A DNA stretch of 64,000 bases from the NCBI RefSeq assembly GCF_002237755.1, contig NZ_MWSJ01000014.1, forward strand, positions 1 to 64,000. The letters run 5' to 3'. The position numbers and the translations under genes were made by a program. Of the stretch, positions 8,214 to 16,902 are shown piece by piece. Position 1 is the stretch's first letter, and each line of letters begins with the position of its first letter. This stretch comes from Lysinibacillus sp. KCTC 33748 (GTDB lineage: Bacteria > Bacillota > Bacilli > Bacillales_A > Planococcaceae). The notes under the pieces are model-generated. The model was given only the letters and a program-made list of their open reading frames with translations. It ran no database searches and was not told the origin of the DNA.

Positions 8214-9173
8214 ATGAAGAAAATGTTTAAGCTACAATGGCTTTCTGTGTTGATGTTGGCACTTGTATTAGTTGGCTGTGGCACGAAAGAGGATACAAAT
8301 AAAGATACTGTTTCTAAAGAAGATCAACAAGTTGAGAAAACTACTAGCTATAAAGTTAAGGATGACCGTGGTGTAGAAGTAGAGTTTAATGCAGTACCTA
8401 AAACTATTGTTTCATTAAAACCGAGTAATACAGAGATTTTATTTGCGCTAGGTGTGGGTGATAAAATAGTTGGTGCGACTGAGTATGATTCGTATCCAGA
8501 AGAAGCTCAAAAAATTGAGCGTGTTTCTGATTCTACAATATTCAATAGTGAGCGTATTTTAGCGTTAAAGCCAGACGTCGTTATTGCCTATACAACTGGA
8601 GACGATGAAGAAAATTTAAATGCCTTAAAAGGTCTCGAAGATGCGGGTATTAAAGTGTTTGCCATTCAATCAGCTAAATCATTTGATGATGTTTATGGGG
8701 ATATCGAACAAGTCTCAGCGGCTATGGGCATCAAAGATAAAGGCGAAAAGTTAAATGAAGATATTAAATCTAAAATTGCAGATGTCCAAGCAAAAGTTAA
8801 AGATGTGAAAGAACCAAAAAATATCTATTTAGAAATTAGTCCAAAGCCAGACATCTATACAGCTGGTTCTGATACATTCCAACAAGAGATTTTAAATGCT
8901 GCAAACGTTAACAACGTTTTTGTTGAACTTAAAAGCTGGGCAATGGTATCTGAGGAAGATGTCATTGCGAAAAATCCAGAAGTCATTTTAACAACAGTAG
9001 GCAATGACTCAACGGGAGAAATTCTTTCTCGTGATGGATGGAATTCAATCACGGCCATTAAAAATAAAGCTGTTTATTCTATAGATAATGATATCTCAAA
9101 CCGTCCAGGTCCACGTATTGGCGAAGCTGTTGAGTTAATCGCGAAAGCAGTATATCCTGAGTTATTTAAATAA
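8214..9173 (+). CDS. btuF: Cobalamin/iron-type ABC transporter substrate-binding lipoprotein (BtuF family)
   Basis: A membrane-anchored lipoprotein that would capture cobalamin or a cobalamin precursor for an ABC importer. A lipoprotein signal peptide ends in LVGC (C22), followed by a charged linker and a Peripla_BP_2 fold beginning VSLKPSNTEILFALG, typical of BtuF-like proteins; 319 aa is usual. AAAAAGGAG precedes the ATG. The riboswitch about 750 nt upstream supports vitamin B12 as ligand. No intact permease or ATPase lies beside it, so it must work with subunits encoded elsewhere or be non-functional. Confidence 0.85.
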   Translation: MKKMFKLQWLSVLMLALVLVGCGTKEDTNKDTVSKEDQQVEKTTSYKVKDDRGVEVEFNAVPKTIVSLKPSNTEILFALGVGDKIVGATEYDSYPEEAQKIERVSDSTIFNSERILALKPDVVIAYTTGDDEENLNALKGLEDAGIKVFAIQSAKSFDDVYGDIEQVSAAMGIKDKGEKLNEDIKSKIADVQAKVKDVKEPKNIYLEISPKPDIYTAGSDTFQQEILNAANVNNVFVELKSWAMVSEEDVIAKNPEVILTTVGNDSTGEILSRDGWNSITAIKNKAVYSIDNDISNRPGPRIGEAVELIAKAVYPELFK

Positions 9174-9198
9174 TTGATATTGAAAAATAGTATTTTGG

Positions 9199-9228
9199 AG
9201 CTGTCCTTTATCAAGGGCAGCTTTTTTT
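9199..9228 (+). terminator. Terminator after btuF
   Basis: AGCTGTCC pairs with GGGCAGCT (one G-U pair) and is followed by a T7 run. Confidence 0.87.
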
Positions 9229-9395
9229 GATGAATAAAAAGGATAACTGCTCCACCCAAATAAAGAAACACTCAAATAAATCCCCTTGTTGCTCTAAGTA
9301 GTGTACGACATTCCCTAATGCGAAAATTGGTATTATATCGAATTGTTCTATAAAATAGAGATAAGTATGCTTGCTAACAGGGAGGGGTGCAGTGA

Positions 9396-10163
9396 GTGAA
9401 ACAGTTTGATATGAATATTATTCCGTTTGAGGCAGTTAATAATTTTCGGGATATGGGTGGTTATAAGTCAAGAGATGGGCGTGCTGTTAAGAATGGTTTG
9501 ATTTATCGTTCAGCCGCACTTGGTAAAATGACGAAATCAGATAAAGAGCGCTTTGAAACGCTAGGTGTGAAAACAATTTTTGATTATCGAGACAACCATG
9601 AGGCTCAAAATAATCCTAATCCGATATTCCCGTATGCCAAGTATATTCAAATACCAGCTAAAGGAAATCATGCTTTTGAGATGCCTACAAACTCTGGTGG
9701 AAAAGATTTTTATAAGGTTGTAAGCCCGGAGATGTGTAGAGAATTTTATGCACAAATGCCTTTTAATAATGCCTCATTCAAAGAGTTAATAGCAACGATT
9801 CAACAACCTGAAAATTTAGGGCTTGTTCATCATTGTGCAGTCGGGAAGGATCGAACAGGTATTGGCAGTGCGCTAATTTTACTTGCTTTAGATGTCCCTG
9901 AGGAAACGATCATGGAGGATTATTTAGATACAAATGTACATTTACGTTCCTTAGTCGAACGAATGGCTCTAACCATTCAGCAAGATTATAGCGATCAAGA
10001 ATTACAGCAATTTTATGCCTTAATGTCTGCCCGTGAAGACTATTTGCAGGCAGCATTTGATGCAATGGATAGCCGATATGGCTCTAAGACAGCTTTTTTA
10101 GAGGAAGAGTTTGGGTTAACAACTGAAAAACGTAAGCAATTGCAGGACTATTGTTTATTATGA
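9396..10163 (+). CDS. Tyrosine-protein phosphatase, Y_phosphatase3 type
   Basis: A cytosolic phosphatase acting on phosphotyrosine or possibly phosphoinositide-like substrates. The P-loop HCAVGKDRTG (C147, R153) is the catalytic signature, and the N-terminal NFRDMGGYKSRDGR block is characteristic of this subfamily (also seen in Listeria LipA-like enzymes). At 255 aa the length is normal and there is no signal peptide. The GTG start is set by GGGAGGGG 8 nt upstream. It is transcribed alone with its own terminator. The physiological substrate cannot be inferred. Confidence 0.87.
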   Translation: MKQFDMNIIPFEAVNNFRDMGGYKSRDGRAVKNGLIYRSAALGKMTKSDKERFETLGVKTIFDYRDNHEAQNNPNPIFPYAKYIQIPAKGNHAFEMPTNSGGKDFYKVVSPEMCREFYAQMPFNNASFKELIATIQQPENLGLVHHCAVGKDRTGIGSALILLALDVPEETIMEDYLDTNVHLRSLVERMALTIQQDYSDQELQQFYALMSAREDYLQAAFDAMDSRYGSKTAFLEEEFGLTTEKRKQLQDYCLL

Positions 10164-10167
10164 TAAG

Positions 10168-10203
10168 AAACCCTTTCACATAAAATTGTGAGAGGGATTT
10201 TTT
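10168..10203 (+). terminator. Terminator of the tyrosine phosphatase gene
   Basis: CCCTTTCACA pairs with TGTGAGAGGG (one G-U pair), with A-residues before and T7 after. Confidence 0.87.
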
Positions 10204-10264
10204 GTGTATTGTATTATCTTTGCATAATCTTTTAATTCATATTGGCGAAAAAGCTTATGGAAGC

Positions 10265-10282
10265 ATTATGCCGAGGCATAAT
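10265..10282. repeat. Family-A palindrome, solo copy
   Basis: ATTATGCC-GA-GGCATAAT is a perfect palindrome with the same core as other family-A repeat ends in the window. Here it stands without the rest of the element. Confidence 0.7.
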
Positions 10283-10346
10283 TAGGTGTTTCATATAAAA
10301 ATTCTTTACAGCCTAAAAATCTATGATAAGATACTATATATTTTTA

Positions 10347-10552
10347 ACTTCTTTCAGCGGTTGTCCAAACACCCGTTGAAATATAGGAACTCAGCCTAAA
10401 AACGCCACGTCCTATCCTGTGGCATTACCGAAATGACCGACATCGTGTCGGCCCTCGTGTTGTTGCTGTCGCTGCGCTTTCGCACAAAAAACATTTGCAG
10501 CCCTAAGCACAAAGCCGATTCCAGACGTAATTATACCGAGGCATAATTGATT
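10347..10552 (+). repeat. Family-A mosaic intergenic repeat
   Basis: The head is CTTTCAGCGGTTGTCC and the tail ATACCGAGGCATAATTGATT. Between them lie a CCGACA/TGTCGG hairpin and the GCGAAAGCG-type module (reverse complement, GCTGTCGCTGCGCTTTCGCA). It fills most of the 485-nt gap before the MATE gene. No coding potential is seen. Confidence 0.7.
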
Positions 10553-10648
10553 GGGCAGTAATTTATCTGTATAGATGGTAAAGAAGGTAGTTGAAAGTTG
10601 GACAGCATGTGAAAATCTTTACGAAACGATTAGGAGAAGTGAAAAGTA

Positions 10649-12034
10649 TTGGCAGATATATTAAAAGAAAGTGATATTAAAGAGACAGATAGGTTAAGTT
10701 TATTCCATTTGACATGGCCGATATTTTTAGAAGTATTTTTATTTATGTTAATGGGACTAGCCGATACTTTTATGCTCAGTGCTTTATCAGATAATGCTGT
10801 ATCAGGAGTTGGTGCAGCCAATCAATATATTCATATTGCAATTTTAATACTTGAGGTAGTTGGTAACGGTGCTTCCATTGTTGTATCTCAATATTTAGGT
10901 TCAAGGCGATTTTTTGAGGCTGCGAAGATTTCCGCTTTAGCAGTTACGATGAATTTGGTTGTTGGACTAATGATGAGTATCTTATTTTTCTTCTTTTCAA
11001 GTCATTTAATGACCATGATGAACTTGCAAGGGGAAGTGCTTATATACGCTCAAAGCTACTTGGTAATCATCGGAAGCTTTATTTTTTTACAGGCTATTAT
11101 AAACGCTTTAGCAGCAATTATCCGTGTACACGGATGGACAAAGCAAACGATGTATGTATCACTAGGTATGAATGTGCTACACGTTGTCTTAAACTATGGT
11201 TTAATCTTTGGTAACTTAGGATTACCGGAGTTAGGTGTAAAAGGTGCAGCTATTTCCTCAGTGGTAAGCCGTGGTTTGGCAGTTCTTGTGTTTTTCTGGC
11301 TGTTGTATCAAGTCATGGAAGTAAGAATGAAGCTAAAATATTATTTCGAGTATTCAAAGGAATATGTTCTAAAAATATTAAATATAGGCTTACCGTCAGC
11401 ATTTGAGCAGGTGCTTTATCAGTTTTGTCAGATTGTCTTCCTTTATTATGCAACTTACTTAGGCACAGAGACACTTGCGGCGAGACAATATGCCATGAAT
11501 ATTTCGATGTTTACGTATTTATTTGCGATTGCCATCGGAACAGGTACGGCTATAATTATTGGACGAAGCGTCGGTGCTGGTAAAAAGGATCAAGCTTATC
11601 ATCAGCTTTGGACGAGTGTACGCGCAGCTTTTGCTTTTACAATCACTATGGTTGCAGTTGTAACGATATTCCGTAAGCAACTTATGCACGTTTTTACAGA
11701 TAATCCAGAGGTAATTGCCATCGGAGCATCTGTCCTAGCATTAAGTATTCTCCTTGAAACAGGGCGAACAATGAATATTGTAGTTATTAACTCATTGCGT
11801 GCCTCAGGGGATGCAAGATTTCCAGTGAAAATTGGTTTCTTATCAATGGTATGTATGAGTCTCCCGCTCGGATACTTGTTTGTATTCGTTTTACATTGGG
11901 GGCTAGTAGGTATTTGGTTAGCAATTGCGGTAGATGAATGGATGCGAGCTATTATCGTATACTTTAGATGGAAAAGTCGTAAGTGGGAGCGTTTTGCACT
12001 TGTTTCACCTACAGAACCGAAGGAGGAAAATTAA
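10649..12034 (+). CDS. MATE family multidrug/Na+ or H+ antiporter
   Basis: A polytopic membrane exporter, probably of cationic toxic compounds. The protein has about 12 hydrophobic segments in two halves, each opening with the MatE pattern (LTWPIFLEVFLFMLMGLADTF near residue 15-35 and LNIGLPSAFEQVLYQ near 245). At 461 aa it is the usual length. The TTG at 10649 follows TAGGAG at 12 nt spacing, a little wide, but no better in-frame start is seen. It shares a TAATG junction with the methyltransferase gene behind it, so the two are co-transcribed. The substrate is unknown. Confidence 0.87.
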   Translation: MADILKESDIKETDRLSLFHLTWPIFLEVFLFMLMGLADTFMLSALSDNAVSGVGAANQYIHIAILILEVVGNGASIVVSQYLGSRRFFEAAKISALAVTMNLVVGLMMSILFFFFSSHLMTMMNLQGEVLIYAQSYLVIIGSFIFLQAIINALAAIIRVHGWTKQTMYVSLGMNVLHVVLNYGLIFGNLGLPELGVKGAAISSVVSRGLAVLVFFWLLYQVMEVRMKLKYYFEYSKEYVLKILNIGLPSAFEQVLYQFCQIVFLYYATYLGTETLAARQYAMNISMFTYLFAIAIGTGTAIIIGRSVGAGKKDQAYHQLWTSVRAAFAFTITMVAVVTIFRKQLMHVFTDNPEVIAIGASVLALSILLETGRTMNIVVINSLRASGDARFPVKIGFLSMVCMSLPLGYLFVFVLHWGLVGIWLAIAVDEWMRAIIVYFRWKSRKWERFALVSPTEPKEEN

Positions 12035-12864
12035 TGGGGGCACTTTCTAAAAGAGCTGCAGGGGCAGCGTTAATGGATAAAAATATAAAGCTTTTTGCTT
12101 GTCCAATTTGTCAGGAATCAATGGATGTTTTTGAGCAAGGTAGATTAGTATGTTCCTCAAATCATTCTTTTGATATTGCCAAACAGGGCTACATCAATAT
12201 GCTGACACATGGTGCCGTTTCTAAGTACAATAAAGAGCTTTTTGAATCTCGAAAAGCGGTTATTGATAGTGGTATTTATGATGTAGTAGAAGATAAAATC
12301 GGAGAGCTAATTGCTAATGCAGAAACCGTACTTGATACAGGATGTGGAGAAGGTTCACATTTAGCTCGTATTATGGTAAAGAAACATGGTATAGGAATTG
12401 GTATTGATATAGCGAAGGAAGGTATCCTTGCTGCATCTCGACATTATCCAGAGCAAATGTGGTGTGTTGGTGATTTAGCGAAAAGTCCATTTGCAAGATC
12501 GAGCTTCGATGCCATATTAAATATTTTATCGCCGGCCAATTATGAAGAATTTAAACGACTATTAACTCACAATGGTTGTGTTGTTAAGGTTGTACCTCAA
12601 AGTGGATACTTACATGAGCTTCGAGCGCAATTATATGCGGATTCTACTAAAGAGTCGTATTCGAATGAACAAATAGTTGCTCGGTTTAAAGAAAGCTTTA
12701 CCGATGTTAGCGTAGAACGTATTACATATACGGTACCGCTAGCTAAAGAGCTTGTACCAGCACTGCTGGAAATGACACCAATGGGCTGGCATAAGAAAGA
12801 AGGATCCAATATCCTGTTAAATGAAATTACGATTGATGTTGATGTATTAGTGGGAAGAGTCTAG
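12034..12864 (+). CDS. rlmA: RlmA-type 23S rRNA guanine-N1 methyltransferase
   Basis: It methylates a guanine in helix 35 of 23S rRNA using S-adenosylmethionine. It has the family zinc finger C23PIC26...C40...H44, the SFDIAKQGYINML block that follows it, and the SAM motif VLDTGCGEGSH. AAGGAGG lies 7 nt before the ATG at 12034, whose A overlaps the MATE stop codon. RlmA(II) enzymes give resistance to certain macrolides in producers and pneumococci; whether this copy modifies G745 or G748 cannot be told. Translational coupling to the MATE pump suggests a shared drug-tolerance role (inference). Confidence 0.8.
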   Translation: MGALSKRAAGAALMDKNIKLFACPICQESMDVFEQGRLVCSSNHSFDIAKQGYINMLTHGAVSKYNKELFESRKAVIDSGIYDVVEDKIGELIANAETVLDTGCGEGSHLARIMVKKHGIGIGIDIAKEGILAASRHYPEQMWCVGDLAKSPFARSSFDAILNILSPANYEEFKRLLTHNGCVVKVVPQSGYLHELRAQLYADSTKESYSNEQIVARFKESFTDVSVERITYTVPLAKELVPALLEMTPMGWHKKEGSNILLNEITIDVDVLVGRV

Positions 12865-12921
12865 ATATTTTCATCTGTAATTGCAGTATACTGGTCTTTT
12901 CGATTACAATGGGGATAACTA

Positions 12922-13554
12922 TTGAATAAGGTAGGAATGAAAACAGTGTATAAATTTATAGCAAATGTTGTAAAAGTAATCTTAAAATTAACAGGCTCGA
13001 AAGCGCGTGTATATGAAGAGCAAAACTTACCGAAGGAAGGTGGGTTTATTATTGCGTGTACACACACGGGCTATGTTGATATTTTAAATCTTGGTGTTGC
13101 AGTATGCCCTCGAGAGATTCACTTTATGGCTAAAAAGCAATTGTTTGATATAAAGGGTCTTGGCTGGCTTATAGAGCGTTTAAATGCCTTTCCGGTTGAC
13201 CGTGATAATCCAGGCCCAAGTGTTATTAAAATCCCTTCGCAGCTATTGAAAGAGGGGAAAGTGGTTGGGATATTCCCATCTGGTACGCGAAATGCGGAAG
13301 GTACAGATTTAAAGCAAGGTGCAATTACAATAGCTCAGTTAGCCAAAGCGCAAATTGTACCAGCAGCTTATATTGGTGCGCGTAATGCTGGTGATGTCTT
13401 TAAGCGTGGTAAAGGTTATCTAATTTATGGCGAGCCATTTTACGTAACGGGTAAAGGTAAAGAAGGGCGCGAGGAATTTACAAATCACCTTGAGCATGAA
13501 TTAATAGCATTAACTGAAGAATTAGAGAAGCGAGTTGCAGCAGAAAAGAAATAA
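12922..13554 (+). CDS. plsC: 1-acyl-sn-glycerol-3-phosphate acyltransferase (PlsC)
   Basis: It transfers an acyl chain to lysophosphatidic acid to make phosphatidic acid at the membrane. The acyltransferase motifs are present: HTGYVD (the HX4D catalytic pair), and FPSGTRN, a variant of FPEGTR. The N-terminus carries a hydrophobic segment. Length is 210 aa, normal for the family. The TTG start follows GGGGAT; an ATG 15 nt downstream is an alternative. It lies 57 nt after the methyltransferase and probably belongs to the same transcript. Confidence 0.87.
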   Translation: MNKVGMKTVYKFIANVVKVILKLTGSKARVYEEQNLPKEGGFIIACTHTGYVDILNLGVAVCPREIHFMAKKQLFDIKGLGWLIERLNAFPVDRDNPGPSVIKIPSQLLKEGKVVGIFPSGTRNAEGTDLKQGAITIAQLAKAQIVPAAYIGARNAGDVFKRGKGYLIYGEPFYVTGKGKEGREEFTNHLEHELIALTEELEKRVAAEKK

Positions 13555-13660
13555 AGTGAAACACCATTCAGAGGTGAACCCTCTGTGTGAAGAACACAAA
13601 CTAAAATCTTCACATTCCTTTGAAGTAGTAGCATACTGCCAGTAATGTGGGATAACTTAG

Positions 13661-13696
13661 AAGGCACTCAGAATCGGTTGATTTTGAGTGCTTTAT
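13661..13696 (+). terminator. Probable terminator after plsC
   Basis: AAGGCACTCA pairs with TGAGTGCTTT across a loop of about 14 nt; the T-run is short. Another hairpin (CAGAGG/CCTCTG, 13569-13585) lies closer to the stop codon without a T-run. Confidence 0.55.
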
Positions 13697-13771
13697 CTAC
13701 ATTTAGCAAGTGTTTACTGTAGCGACAACTACGATACGCCAAGATGAGATTGATTGTAGGAGGACATAAAA

Positions 13772-14236
13772 ATGATTCGAGTACTTTTTGTATGTTTGGG
13801 GAATATATGTCGATCACCAATGGCTGAAGCGGTCATGCGTGATTTGGTAGAGAAAGAGCATTTGAGTCATAAAGTCGAGGTGGATTCGGCTGCAACAAGC
13901 TCTTGGCATATTGGAGATCCTCCTCACAGAGGAACGCAAGGTAAGCTAAAAGAATATGGCATCTCAACGAAAGGGATGCAAGGTCGACCATTACAAAAGG
14001 CTGACTTTGAAAATTTTGATTACATTATTGGCATGGATGAAAGCAATATACGTAATATCCAAACGATGCTAGGGAATCCGGATTCCACAAAGATCTTTCG
14101 CTTTTTAGATTTAACTGATCATCGAAAAGACGTGCCTGATCCTTACTATACAGGAGATTTCCAAGAAACCTATGATTTAGTTTTAGAAGGCTGTCAGGCA
14201 TTATTAGAAAAAATCAAAGTGGAAAAACATTTGTAG
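13772..14236 (+). CDS. Low-molecular-weight protein tyrosine phosphatase
   Basis: A small cytosolic phosphatase for phosphotyrosine or phosphoarginine. The signature CX5R is at the N-terminus (C8LGNICR14S) and the general-acid loop DPYYTGD is near the C-terminus, both invariant in the family. Length 154 aa is normal. GGAGGA precedes the ATG. It is close to YfkJ/YwlE-type proteins of Bacillus; the threonine versus isoleucine at the CX5R third variable position would separate phosphoarginine from phosphotyrosine enzymes, and here the loop is LGNIC, favouring phosphotyrosine. Confidence 0.9.
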   Translation: MIRVLFVCLGNICRSPMAEAVMRDLVEKEHLSHKVEVDSAATSSWHIGDPPHRGTQGKLKEYGISTKGMQGRPLQKADFENFDYIIGMDESNIRNIQTMLGNPDSTKIFRFLDLTDHRKDVPDPYYTGDFQETYDLVLEGCQALLEKIKVEKHL

Positions 14237-14377
14237 AGTGCTCTAAGTGAAACAATTTTTTGCAATTAATGACTTAATAAAGTTACCTTAAACATTGGCA
14301 TATATAGCTTTGTAAGCATCATTTGTGTTATTATTTTCAGAGTAAAGATACGAAATCACAATTCAAAATCCGGACGC

Positions 14378-14397
14378 AATTACGCCAAGGCGTAATT
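14378..14397. repeat. Family-A palindrome with compensatory change
   Basis: AATTACGCC-AA-GGCGTAATT keeps perfect pairing although two positions differ from the common form AATTATGCC/GGCATAATT. It lies about 40 nt before the yebC start codon. Confidence 0.75.
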
Positions 14398-14433
14398 GAT
14401 AAACAACTTATAATTTGAAAGAGAGTGGAAACA

Positions 14434-15153
14434 ATGGGTCGTAAGTGGAACAATATTAAAGAAAAGAAAGCGTCTAAAGACCAAAGCACAAGCCGTATCA
14501 ATGCAAAATTTGGACGCGAAATTTATGTGGCAGCTAAATCAGGCGAGCCAGATCCTGAATCAAATCGTGCCCTTAAAGTTGTTCTAGAACGTGCAAAAAC
14601 ATACAGTGTTCCTAAACATATTATTGAAAAAGCAATTGATAAAGCGAAGGGTGGCGGCGATGAAAACTTCGACGAATTACGTTATGAAGGTTTCGGACCA
14701 GCAGGCACTATGTTAATCGTTGATGCTTTAACGAATAATGTTAATCGTACAGCTTCTGATGTACGTGCAGCATTTGGTAAAAATAATGGGAATATGGGTG
14801 TCAGTGGTTCTGTTGCCTACATGTTTGATTCAACAGCGGTTATCGGTTTAGAAGGTAAATCAGCAGATGAAGTTCTTGAAATTTTAATGGAAGCAGATGT
14901 TGATGCTCGTGATATTCTTGAAGAAGACGAGACTGTCATTATTTATGCAGAGCCAGATCAATTCTTTGCTGCACAAGAAGCACTAAAAGTAGCAGGCATT
15001 CAAGAATTTACAGTAGCAGAGCTTTCAATGCTTCCACAAACAGAAGTAGCATTAGCTGGTGACGACATTGCGAAATTTGAAAAATTAATTGATGCATTAG
15101 AAGATTTAGAGGATGTTCAAAACGTTTACCATAATGCAGATTTAGGTGAATAA
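14434..15153 (+). CDS. yebC: YebC/PmpR family protein
   Basis: A cytosolic protein of the YebC/TACO1 family, known as a DNA-binding regulator in some bacteria and more recently as a translation factor for proline-rich stretches. The N-terminus [17 protein letters not shown] and the segment [18 protein letters not shown] are diagnostic. The conserved ATG at 14434 is used rather than an upstream GTG because the family begins at MGRK. Length 239 aa is typical. It is transcribed alone with a terminator. Confidence 0.93.
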   Translation: MGRKWNNIKEKKASKDQSTSRINAKFGREIYVAAKSGEPDPESNRALKVVLERAKTYSVPKHIIEKAIDKAKGGGDENFDELRYEGFGPAGTMLIVDALTNNVNRTASDVRAAFGKNNGNMGVSGSVAYMFDSTAVIGLEGKSADEVLEILMEADVDARDILEEDETVIIYAEPDQFFAAQEALKVAGIQEFTVAELSMLPQTEVALAGDDIAKFEKLIDALEDLEDVQNVYHNADLGE

Positions 15154-15165
15154 TATAAACATATG

Positions 15166-15196
15166 AAACCAGTAGCGAATAAAGCTACTGGTTTTT
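15166..15196 (+). terminator. Terminator of yebC
   Basis: AAACCAGTAGC pairs perfectly with GCTACTGGTTT and runs into T5. Confidence 0.88.
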
Positions 15197-15197
15197 A

Positions 15198-15240
15198 ACT
15201 TCATCGGGTGTCCAAACTTCCGCCGGAGGCATAATTGATT
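15198..15240 (+). repeat. Family-A repeat, short copy
   Basis: It joins a head (TCATCGGGTGTCCAAAC) directly to a tail (GGAGGCATAATTGATT), so the whole interior is missing. It ends 3 nt before the ribosome binding site of the ArsB-like gene. Confidence 0.7.
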
Positions 15241-15254
15241 TAGGGAGGAAAACT

Positions 15255-16550
15255 GTGCAAGCTCTTTTAGCGATTGCAATATTTTTAATAACTTTATTTT
15301 TTGTAATAGTGCAGCCGCGTAAAATATCGATCGGCTGGTCTGCTTGTTTTGGTGCTGCAATTGCATTAATGCTCGGAGTTGTTACCTGGCAAGATGTTGT
15401 CGAGGTGACGGGGATTGTTTGGAATGCAACGTTCTCGTTTATAGGAATTATTTTTATTTCACTTATTTTAGACGAAATAGGATTCTTTGAATGGTCTGCC
15501 CTACATATAGCACGAGTGGCAAAGGGAAGTGGTATACGCTTATTCATTTACCTTTGCTGTCTAGGTGCTATTGTTTCAGCATTATTTGCAAATGATGGTG
15601 CAGCTTTAATACTAACACCAATTGTTCTCGCAATGATCCGTAAATTGAATTTAACCGATAAAATGATCTTTCCATTTATTATTGCAAGTGGGTTTATTGC
15701 GGACACAACATCCTTACCGTTAGTCATTAGCAATTTAACAAATATTGTGTCGGCAGACTATTTCGGTATTGGATTTATGGAATATGCCCTACATATGCTG
15801 ATACCGAATTTAGTTTCTTTACTAGCAAGTATAGTTGTGCTTTATATTGTCTTTCGCCGTGCAATTCCAAAAGAATATTCACTCGAGGCAGTTGATAATC
15901 CAAAGCTTGCAATTCGTGATTCGAGATTATTTTTATTATCATGGTATGTTATAGCCATTCTATTAGTTGGTTTCTTAACGAGTGAGGTTTTCAAAATTCC
16001 AGTGTCATTTATTTTATGTGGAGTAGCAGCTATCTTTTTCCTACTAGCCCGACGTAGCCATACTGTAGATACAAAGAGAGTTGTGAAAGGGGCACCGTGG
16101 AATATTGTGTTCTTTTCTATCGGTATGTATGTGGTTGTTTACGGCTTGAAAAATGTAGGAATGACCGGATTGCTGGCAAGTCTATTAGAGCACGCTATAC
16201 AGCAAGGATTGATGGTAGCGACAATTACGATGGGGTTTGTAGCAGCGATTTTGTCAGCTATTATGAATAACCTACCAACTGTAATGATTGATGCATTAGC
16301 TATTGCTGAAACTAGTGCAACTGGAATTATGAAAGAAGGGCTTATTTATGCAAATGTCATCGGCACAAATCTAGGTCCTAAAATGACGCCGATTGGCTCA
16401 CTCGCAACATTGTTATGGCTCCATATACTGAAGCAAAAAGGAATAAAGATTGGCTGGGTTCAGTATTTGAAAATAGGTATTATTTTAACAATCCCAACCC
16501 TTTTCACTACTTTAATAGCATTAGTAATTTGGATTAAAATCATATCATAG
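15255..16550 (+). CDS. ArsB-like arsenite/anion permease (ion transporter superfamily)
   Basis: A membrane permease of the ArsB/NhaD type, expected to export arsenite or antimonite. The protein has about 11-12 hydrophobic segments, with the re-entrant loops [19 protein letters not shown] and [17 protein letters not shown] that match the two symmetric halves of ArsB. Length 431 aa is typical. The GTG start is set by GGGAGG 8 nt before it. No arsR or arsC is adjacent, so the substrate is not proven and another anion is possible. Confidence 0.75.
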   Translation: MQALLAIAIFLITLFFVIVQPRKISIGWSACFGAAIALMLGVVTWQDVVEVTGIVWNATFSFIGIIFISLILDEIGFFEWSALHIARVAKGSGIRLFIYLCCLGAIVSALFANDGAALILTPIVLAMIRKLNLTDKMIFPFIIASGFIADTTSLPLVISNLTNIVSADYFGIGFMEYALHMLIPNLVSLLASIVVLYIVFRRAIPKEYSLEAVDNPKLAIRDSRLFLLSWYVIAILLVGFLTSEVFKIPVSFILCGVAAIFFLLARRSHTVDTKRVVKGAPWNIVFFSIGMYVVVYGLKNVGMTGLLASLLEHAIQQGLMVATITMGFVAAILSAIMNNLPTVMIDALAIAETSATGIMKEGLIYANVIGTNLGPKMTPIGSLATLLWLHILKQKGIKIGWVQYLKIGIILTIPTLFTTLIALVIWIKIIS

Positions 16551-16597
16551 GCGAGAACTAAGATAGTGTCTAAACATTTTAATGATGGTAAAAATCA

Positions 16598-16648
16598 AAA
16601 AACTATTTTTCTATAAGGCATATCCTTGTAGAAAGATAGTTTTTTTAT
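16598..16648 (+). terminator. Terminator of the ArsB-like gene
   Basis: A long stem of about 20 bp (AAAACTATTTTTCTATAAGG with CCTTGTAGAAAGATAGTTTT, two G-U pairs) is followed by T7. Confidence 0.9.
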
Positions 16649-16700
16649 CTATTATGCATATTTGAAGCTTGTCATTAAAAGTTTGGAATCATATTTGTTA

Positions 16701-16768
16701 GATTTGGAGTGAAGGCTGGACGCCGCCGGAAATAGGTCCAGTAGCAATGGAAATCCCCCCACGTTAAG
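16701..16768 (+). repeat. Family-B repeat, eroded copy
   Basis: The blocks TTGGAGTGAAGGCTGGACG, GCAATGGAAATCC and CCCACGTTAAG echo the head and tail of the copy at 29.4 kb. It lies in the 350-nt gap before the chemoreceptor gene; nothing else is seen there. Confidence 0.5.
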
Positions 16769-16902
16769 CTATCAAGCATATTTTCGTAAAAAGGCGAAGA
16801 ATTCAAACATAAATTACGTTTTACCCATTGTGAAAAATTCTGAATAATAACATAATATAGATTGATAGTCATAGTGAAAGAGGAGAAAAGGGGGGCTAAA
16901 GC

